A stretch of DNA of 64,000 nucleotides, from NCBI RefSeq assembly GCF_000466425.1, contig NZ_KE992171.1, positions 2,176 through 66,175 of the forward strand, read 5' to 3'. The notes under the pieces were generated by a model, which worked only from the letters and a program-made list of their open reading frames with translations, was not told where the DNA came from and did not search any database. Positions within the stretch are counted from its first letter, which is position 1. Each line of letters starts with the position of its first letter. This DNA comes from Capnocytophaga sp. oral taxon 863 str. F0517 (GTDB lineage: Bacteria > Bacteroidota > Bacteroidia > Flavobacteriales > Flavobacteriaceae). The position numbers and the translations under genes were made by a program. Shown in pieces: positions 60,166 through 64,000 of the stretch.

Positions 60166-61195
60166 ACTTTCTTTTGACAAGGCTTGCTTTGATAGGGTAG
60201 TGGTCGGAATAGGGTGTATGGCTATATACCTTGTGGGAGGTGATTTTGAAATAAGGGTCAGCTAAAATGTAGTCGATACGGAAAGGGAAGTAAGGGAAAT
60301 CATAGGTGCTGCCAAAGCCAGAGCCTGCCTCCTGAAAGCTATCAATGAGGCCTCGGTCTTGGATTTTTTGGTAGAGATAGGAAAAGGCGGTATTGTTAAA
60401 ATCTCCACAAACGACAATAGGATAGGGAGACCGATCAGCATGGGCATTGAAGAGCTCTACCTGTGCCTGCTGAATGGCAAAACGTCGGGGGAGTTTTAGG
60501 AAAATCCGCTTGGAGTTCTCTTGGCTGATCTCGGTGTCTTCTATATGAAAGGATTCAAAATGAAGACTATAGACCCTTAGGGTATCTTTTCCAGTTACGA
60601 TGTCCGCAAAGATTCCATTGTTGCCCGTATGGGGAAAGTCCAAGGAACCACTCTCTATGATCGGGTAATCGCTTAGGATGGCCTGCCCTATTTTGTCTTT
60701 GGGGTTCTTATAGATAAATTTTTTATACTTGTAGAAGGGAAAGCTCTTATTCTCTTTGCTATAAAACTCCTGTAAGGCAAGGATATTGGGGTGCTCTTGC
60801 GCTATAAATTGGATAATCTGATCTCTAAGAGAGCTGTCCGGATTCCATTTGTAGTGATTGAAAAGGCGTACATTGAAGCTCATGATACTCAAGTGTTCCT
60901 TAGGGGCTTTCTTGCTCTTGGCGAACTGGACAAAGCGATGCATGAAGGGCAATCCGATAATAAACAAAACACTGGAGAAGAGGAACCACCAGCGACGACG
61001 TACGATCCATATCCCTATGAATATCATATTGGCCAACATCAGAATAGGAGTAAAGACAGTCAAGGAGGCGTATTCGAAGTATTGAGGAGGCACAAAAGGG
61101 AGTAGGTAGGCGAAAAGCAATATTACGCCTACCCCTCCATTAGCTAAAAGAATGATCTTTTCTACAAGGGAGAGTGTTCTCCAAAGATTTTTCAT
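60164..61195 (-). CDS. Membrane-anchored endonuclease/exonuclease/phosphatase-family protein
   Basis: 343 aa. Two or three membrane helices in the first 90 residues, then an EEP domain: SIMSFNVRLFNHYKW (about 102-116), LALQEFYSKE with the metal-binding glutamate, VCGDFNNT (about 260-267) and the C-terminal YSDHYPIKA with the catalytic histidine. Catalytic residues intact, so a metal-dependent phosphodiesterase or phosphatase outside the membrane is likely. Substrate unknown. Confidence 0.85.
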   Translation of the reverse strand: MKNLWRTLSLVEKIILLANGGVGVILLFAYLLPFVPPQYFEYASLTVFTPILMLANMIFIGIWIVRRRWWFLFSSVLFIIGLPFMHRFVQFAKSKKAPKEHLSIMSFNVRLFNHYKWNPDSSLRDQIIQFIAQEHPNILALQEFYSKENKSFPFYKYKKFIYKNPKDKIGQAILSDYPIIESGSLDFPHTGNNGIFADIVTGKDTLRVYSLHFESFHIEDTEISQENSKRIFLKLPRRFAIQQAQVELFNAHADRSPYPIVVCGDFNNTAFSYLYQKIQDRGLIDSFQEAGSGFGSTYDFPYFPFRIDYILADPYFKITSHKVYSHTPYSDHYPIKASLVKRK

Positions 61196-61207
61196 AAGAT
61201 AGTATTT

Positions 61208-62311
61208 TTACTCACGGATCACGAGTATTTGGCCTAAATTCAATTTAGGTTCATTCATATTGTTCAGTGCCATAAGATCATTTACACTTACCCCTGAACG
61301 GCGAGCAATACTATAGAGGGTATCTCCTTTTTTGACAATATACATCTTGATAAGCTCCATAGCAATCTCTTCTGTAGGGGTATTATTTGCTTCTTTTTGC
61401 GCCACTCGTGTGCTGTCTACCTTTTGTACGGTGACGCTTGTATCCTTTTTTGCACTATCATCCTTTTTGGCGACTGTTTTTTGAGTGTTTTTTGCAGTAG
61501 TGGTAGGAGCATTTACTTTTTTAGCAGCGTTGCTTTCTTTTTTAGGAGTTGTATTCTCCTTAGCTACGGCCTTTCCTGTCTCTTTTTTCTTTTCTAAGGT
61601 AAGGGGAGGACTGTTAGGAATAGGCGAAAGGGGTTTGTCCTCTACAAAAGCATAGCCGAGTACTTCAGTATCATAGGTAAAGAGTTCGTATTTTTTGATA
61701 AGAAGCAAGAGCTTTTGTGGATACCCAGGGTCGGTGGCATATCCTGCTTTCTTGAGTCCGTAAGCCCAGCCTTTATAATCTCCAGCCTTTAGCTGAAAGA
61801 GGAAGGCATAGCGAGAACGATTGACCAAGAATTGAGAATGGTCTTCGAAGGAGGCTTCCGGATGCTGGTATTTTCTGAAACATTCGCCCTTGGCATCGTC
61901 GTCATGAGTGATGGTGTCTCCTTCCCAGTCGTAATGACACTTGATACCGAAGTGGTTACGAGCATGCCGAGCCAAGCGGCCTTGGCCAGAACCACTCTCC
62001 AAGATGGCTTGTGCTAAGGTGATACTGGCGGGGATTCCGTAGCGTTGCATCTCCACCATGGCAATATCTTTGTAGGTTTCTATATACTGACGGATTAGGG
62101 CAGGGGTCACCTTTACAGCCGAGGTGGCCTCTAATTCCTCAGGGGTTTCCGGTTTTTCCTTATCAATATAAGTCTCACTGGGCTTGGTCTCTGTGAGTAT
62201 TTTTTCAGGAATACGGGTGATAGGTTTCCTTGCAGAGCCATTCTTATGCCCAGTACTACAAGAGGTGGCCAAGGCCATGAGACCGATAAAGCTAACTAAT
62301 TTCTTGTTCAT
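61208..62311 (-). CDS. GH73 glucosaminidase-LysM lipoprotein
   Basis: 367 aa. Lipoprotein signal with cysteine at 18 (ATSC) and no acidic residues after it, so it is probably kept in the periplasm. Glucosaminidase domain about 70-210: SITLAQAILESGSGQGRLA with the catalytic glutamate, and FGIKCHYDWEGD. Then a Lys/Thr-rich linker (about 245-315) and one LysM repeat at the C-terminus (YIVKKGDTLYSIARRSGV). It cleaves peptidoglycan glycan strands. Its ATG overlaps the upstream gene by 20 bases. Confidence 0.88.
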   Translation of the reverse strand: MNKKLVSFIGLMALATSCSTGHKNGSARKPITRIPEKILTETKPSETYIDKEKPETPEELEATSAVKVTPALIRQYIETYKDIAMVEMQRYGIPASITLAQAILESGSGQGRLARHARNHFGIKCHYDWEGDTITHDDDAKGECFRKYQHPEASFEDHSQFLVNRSRYAFLFQLKAGDYKGWAYGLKKAGYATDPGYPQKLLLLIKKYELFTYDTEVLGYAFVEDKPLSPIPNSPPLTLEKKKETGKAVAKENTTPKKESNAAKKVNAPTTTAKNTQKTVAKKDDSAKKDTSVTVQKVDSTRVAQKEANNTPTEEIAMELIKMYIVKKGDTLYSIARRSGVSVNDLMALNNMNEPKLNLGQILVIRE

Positions 62312-63221
62312 AATCCAATGTTTGTTTCTTTTTTTGGTTAAGGTGTTGGTTCATTCCATATATTCCTTGCAATCCACCGGTGTGGATAGCTAAGATTTTG
62401 CTGTTTTTTGGAAAAAAACCTTTCTCAATCAGGTCAGTAACGCCATAGATCATCTTCCCTGTATAGACAGGGTCTAAGGGAATATGGGTTTGCCTGAAAA
62501 AATCATTGAGAAAGCGGATAAAATCCTCATTAACCTTGGCATAGCCCCCTAAGTGATAATCATGGATCAGTTGCCAATGGCCTGGGGGGTGTATCCATTT
62601 TTTAATTTCTTCCTCTAAAAACTGACCACAGAGAGCCGGGAAGCCCAGTACCTTCTGGTGAGGTAGGGCAGTGTTGATCAGCCCTGCGATGGTACCTCCC
62701 GTACCTACCGCAGTGGTAATAAAGTCATAGTCCTTGTCCTCTGGAGTGAGAATTTCCTCCGTACCCTTGATAGCCAGGGCGTTGGTGCCTCCTTCCGGGA
62801 CATAGTAATAAGGGCCAAAACGTTTGGCCAAGTCCTCCTTGAAAGCCTCTGTATGTTTCAGTCGGAACTGTTCTCGAGTCACAAAATGAAAACGCATACC
62901 ACAGTCCTGAGCAAAGCTTAGGGTAGGGTTGTGGGGGACAGCATTGGCCAATTCGTCTCCTCGAATCACACCAATGGTCTCTATACCCGCCACTTTCCCT
63001 GCATAGGCGGTGGCTGCAATATGGTTTGAGTAGGCTCCTCCAAAGGTGATAAGTCTTTCATACCCCTCTTGGATAGCTGCCGATAGATTGTACTTGAGCT
63101 TCCGGTATTTGTTACCGGAGACATGTACATGGGTTTTGTCCTCGCGCTTTATATACAGAGTGATTCCATGAGGATAGTTGATAGGGACTTTTTGAGTCTC
63201 TATGACTGGAATCGCAATCAT
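62292..63221 (-). CDS. D-cysteine desulfhydrase / ACC deaminase-family PLP enzyme
   Basis: 309 aa fold-type II PLP enzyme. The PLP lysine is K38 in SGNKYRKLKYN; FGGAYSNHIAATA and the TTAVGTGGTIAGLI phosphate-binding loop (about 177-190) are intact, and LAIHTGGLQGIYG closes the domain. Homologues act on D-cysteine or 1-aminocyclopropane-1-carboxylate; in bacteria without ethylene chemistry the D-cysteine activity is more likely. Its stop overlaps the GH73 gene by 20 bases. Confidence 0.85.
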   Translation of the reverse strand: MIAIPVIETQKVPINYPHGITLYIKREDKTHVHVSGNKYRKLKYNLSAAIQEGYERLITFGGAYSNHIAATAYAGKVAGIETIGVIRGDELANAVPHNPTLSFAQDCGMRFHFVTREQFRLKHTEAFKEDLAKRFGPYYYVPEGGTNALAIKGTEEILTPEDKDYDFITTAVGTGGTIAGLINTALPHQKVLGFPALCGQFLEEEIKKWIHPPGHWQLIHDYHLGGYAKVNEDFIRFLNDFFRQTHIPLDPVYTGKMIYGVTDLIEKGFFPKNSKILAIHTGGLQGIYGMNQHLNQKKKQTLDYEQEIS

Positions 63222-63244
63222 TTTTAAGCGTCTATTTTCTTGAA

Positions 63245-63252
63245 CAAAATTA
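63245..63252 (-). promoter_or_regulatory. -7 promoter box of the D-cysteine desulfhydrase-type gene
   Basis: CAAAATTA on the plus strand reads TAATTTTG on the minus strand, 24 bases before the start codon. It would drive the ACC-deaminase-type, GH73 and EEP genes together. Confidence 0.45.
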
Positions 63253-63596
63253 CACGCTAATTCCTTATAATGTGTTTTTTAGAAATAGAAGGACAGAGAA
63301 GAGCGCTATTTCTTTAAGAAACAGCAGATACTTGATATTTGCTTAAGTGATTGATTATAAATAGGTTGTTTGCTTTAAATAAATCGCTATACAAAAAAAA
63401 TTAGCAATCAAAAAATAATTTTCAACAATAAAAGGATTGTTGTTAATTAGTTGGTTTTAACGGTTATTTTTGTTGTGAAAAACACAATTGTTTATAAATA
63501 AAAGTTGTCAAATGTTGATAACCTAAGGGGAAGTGGTGTTTTATAAGTATTGAAAATCAGTCATTTACTAATGTTGAACTTAGCTATAATTCATGT

Positions 63597-63640
63597 CTCA
63601 CAATTCTCCCTTCATGGACTCATTATCCATGAATTGTGAG
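63597..63640. promoter_or_regulatory. Large bulged hairpin with an alternative pairing
   Basis: The right arm 63626-63640 pairs over 15 bases with 63597-63605 plus 63613-63618, skipping a 7-base bulge, around a 7-base loop. Part of the same right arm (CATGAATT, 63628-63635) can instead pair with AATTCATG at 63588-63595. A T-rich stretch follows within 20 bases. It could be a terminator, an operator or a two-state element. Confidence 0.5.
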
Positions 63641-63687
63641 AGGCTAAAAAGTTTTCTTTTTTTTCTTCAAGGTTTTAAAAAAAGTCG

Positions 63688-63695
63688 TATCTTTG
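63688..63695 (+). promoter_or_regulatory. -7 promoter box of the CobN/HmuS-like gene
   Basis: TATCTTTG, 65 bases upstream of the ATG at 63761. Confidence 0.5.
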
Positions 63696-63760
63696 CACAG
63701 ACATATTGTGTGTAATAAATCTAATTATTAATAGCGAAAGAACATAAAAAATCTCATACT

Positions 63761-64000
63761 ATGACAAGAAAAAAATGGTTTCTACTGCTCTCGGTATTGT
63801 TACTCTGTGGAGTGGGGTATTTTGTGTATCAGCGATTTGTAGCGCCTACACGTATTGCTTTGGTGAATTTTATGAGTTACCAATCTTCCAATATTATCCT
63901 ATCGAATAAGGATAAGTTTATCAAGTTCGAAGAGGTTTCTACCGATGAATTAGACAAACTCAAGGGGGTGGATTTTGTCTTGGTATGGGGAATGGGGATG
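63761..64000 (+). CDS. CobN/HmuS-like chelatase-family protein, N-terminal fragment
   Basis: Only the first 80 codons lie in the window. They encode an N-terminal membrane helix (about 5-22, FLLLSVLLLCGVGYF) and then APTRIALVNFMSYQ, LSNKDKFIKFEEVST and FVLVWGMGM. This start resembles the large CobN/magnesium-chelatase relatives of Bacteroidota such as HmuS, which act on haem or corrinoids in the cell envelope. The match rests on a short stretch and the rest is off the edge. Confidence 0.55.
   Translation, partial: MTRKKWFLLLSVLLLCGVGYFVYQRFVAPTRIALVNFMSYQSSNIILSNKDKFIKFEEVSTDELDKLKGVDFVLVWGMGM

Larger units (their letters stand above)
63222..63760. other. Long AT-rich intergenic region
   Basis: Contains a TAATTTTG-type box for the minus-strand gene at 63245-63252, an isolated DnaA-box-like TGTTGATAA at about 63513, the large hairpin at 63597-63640 and the promoter box of the gene at the right edge. 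I found no reading frame of note. Confidence 0.5.

Noticed and set aside
63222-63760. Chromosome origin in the AT-rich gap
   Set aside because: Only one near-consensus DnaA box and no cluster of boxes, no dnaA or dnaN nearby, and no other origin feature was seen.

Overview
This window looks like chromosome from a member of the Bacteroidota, most probably a Flavobacteriaceae species close to Capnocytophaga. The evidence is a set of promoters of the Bacteroidota type (TTTG/TTG, about 19-20 bases, then TAnnTTTG), the LpxC-FabZ fusion, a SusC/SusD pair, a SusD lipoprotein with Cys-Thr-Lys-Asp after the lipid-attachment site, and frequent 4-base ATGA gene overlaps without obvious Shine-Dalgarno sites. 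The genus is an inference; no rRNA is present. I saw no tRNA or rRNA genes, IS elements or CRISPR array.

Layout. 1-7.9 kb holds core genes: ftsZ-hisS, then a ferredoxin-NADP reductase and biotin ligase on the minus strand, then rsfS-ftsH. 8-16.9 kb is almost entirely minus strand: a DUF3078 outer-membrane-like protein, an NDH-2/ArsC-like/DUF3298 operon, and a six-gene run bioA - SMUG2-type glycosylase - DUF2157 - GDYXXLXY - pyrF - mntR-like. 17-23.5 kb has pyrH, a zinc-type CDF exporter, tpx, a thioredoxin-fold protein, a flippase-like protein and a CcoI/FixI-type copper ATPase. 23.8-28.4 kb is a SusC/SusD pair with no enzyme beside it.

28.5-34.1 kb is the main accessory region: a SWIM zinc-finger protein, an internally deleted DUF6493-like pseudogene, a RhuM-family gene and an intact 866-aa DUF6493-like protein with an in-frame tandem-repeat insert. 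34.2-43.4 kb carries an M3 peptidase, the lipid A genes lpxD-lpxC/fabZ-lpxA, a NamZ-like muramidase, a LolC/E-type permease and alr. 43.4-48.7 kb has a previously unlisted 54-aa membrane protein, an enoyl-CoA hydratase, a YD-repeat-like secreted protein, a SUKH-like protein, a polyprenyl synthetase, queH and fabD.

48.9-60.1 kb is a surface-glycan locus. Three plus-strand glycosyltransferase-like genes converge on a minus-strand operon headed by lgt and containing GT87-like, GT2, polysaccharide deacetylase, GT90-like, phosphoethanolamine transferase, GT14-like and O-antigen-ligase-like genes. Its middle is visibly more AT-rich than the flanks. The right edge has an EEP-family phosphatase, a GH73-LysM lipoprotein, a D-cysteine desulfhydrase/ACC deaminase-type enzyme, a 540-base AT-rich gap with a large hairpin, and the first 80 codons of a CobN/HmuS-like gene.

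The most unusual feature is not a gene. Many intergenic gaps are filled with low-complexity tracts built from a few short words (types TTAATTGTTAATT, GAGTGAAAAGTG/CACTTTTCACTC, CTAACCACTAATTA, and GCCAATTAGCTAATGAGTCAATTG). Some are arranged as inverted repeats between convergent genes, where they probably act as terminators. Similar tracts flank the RhuM gene inside the DUF6493 region.
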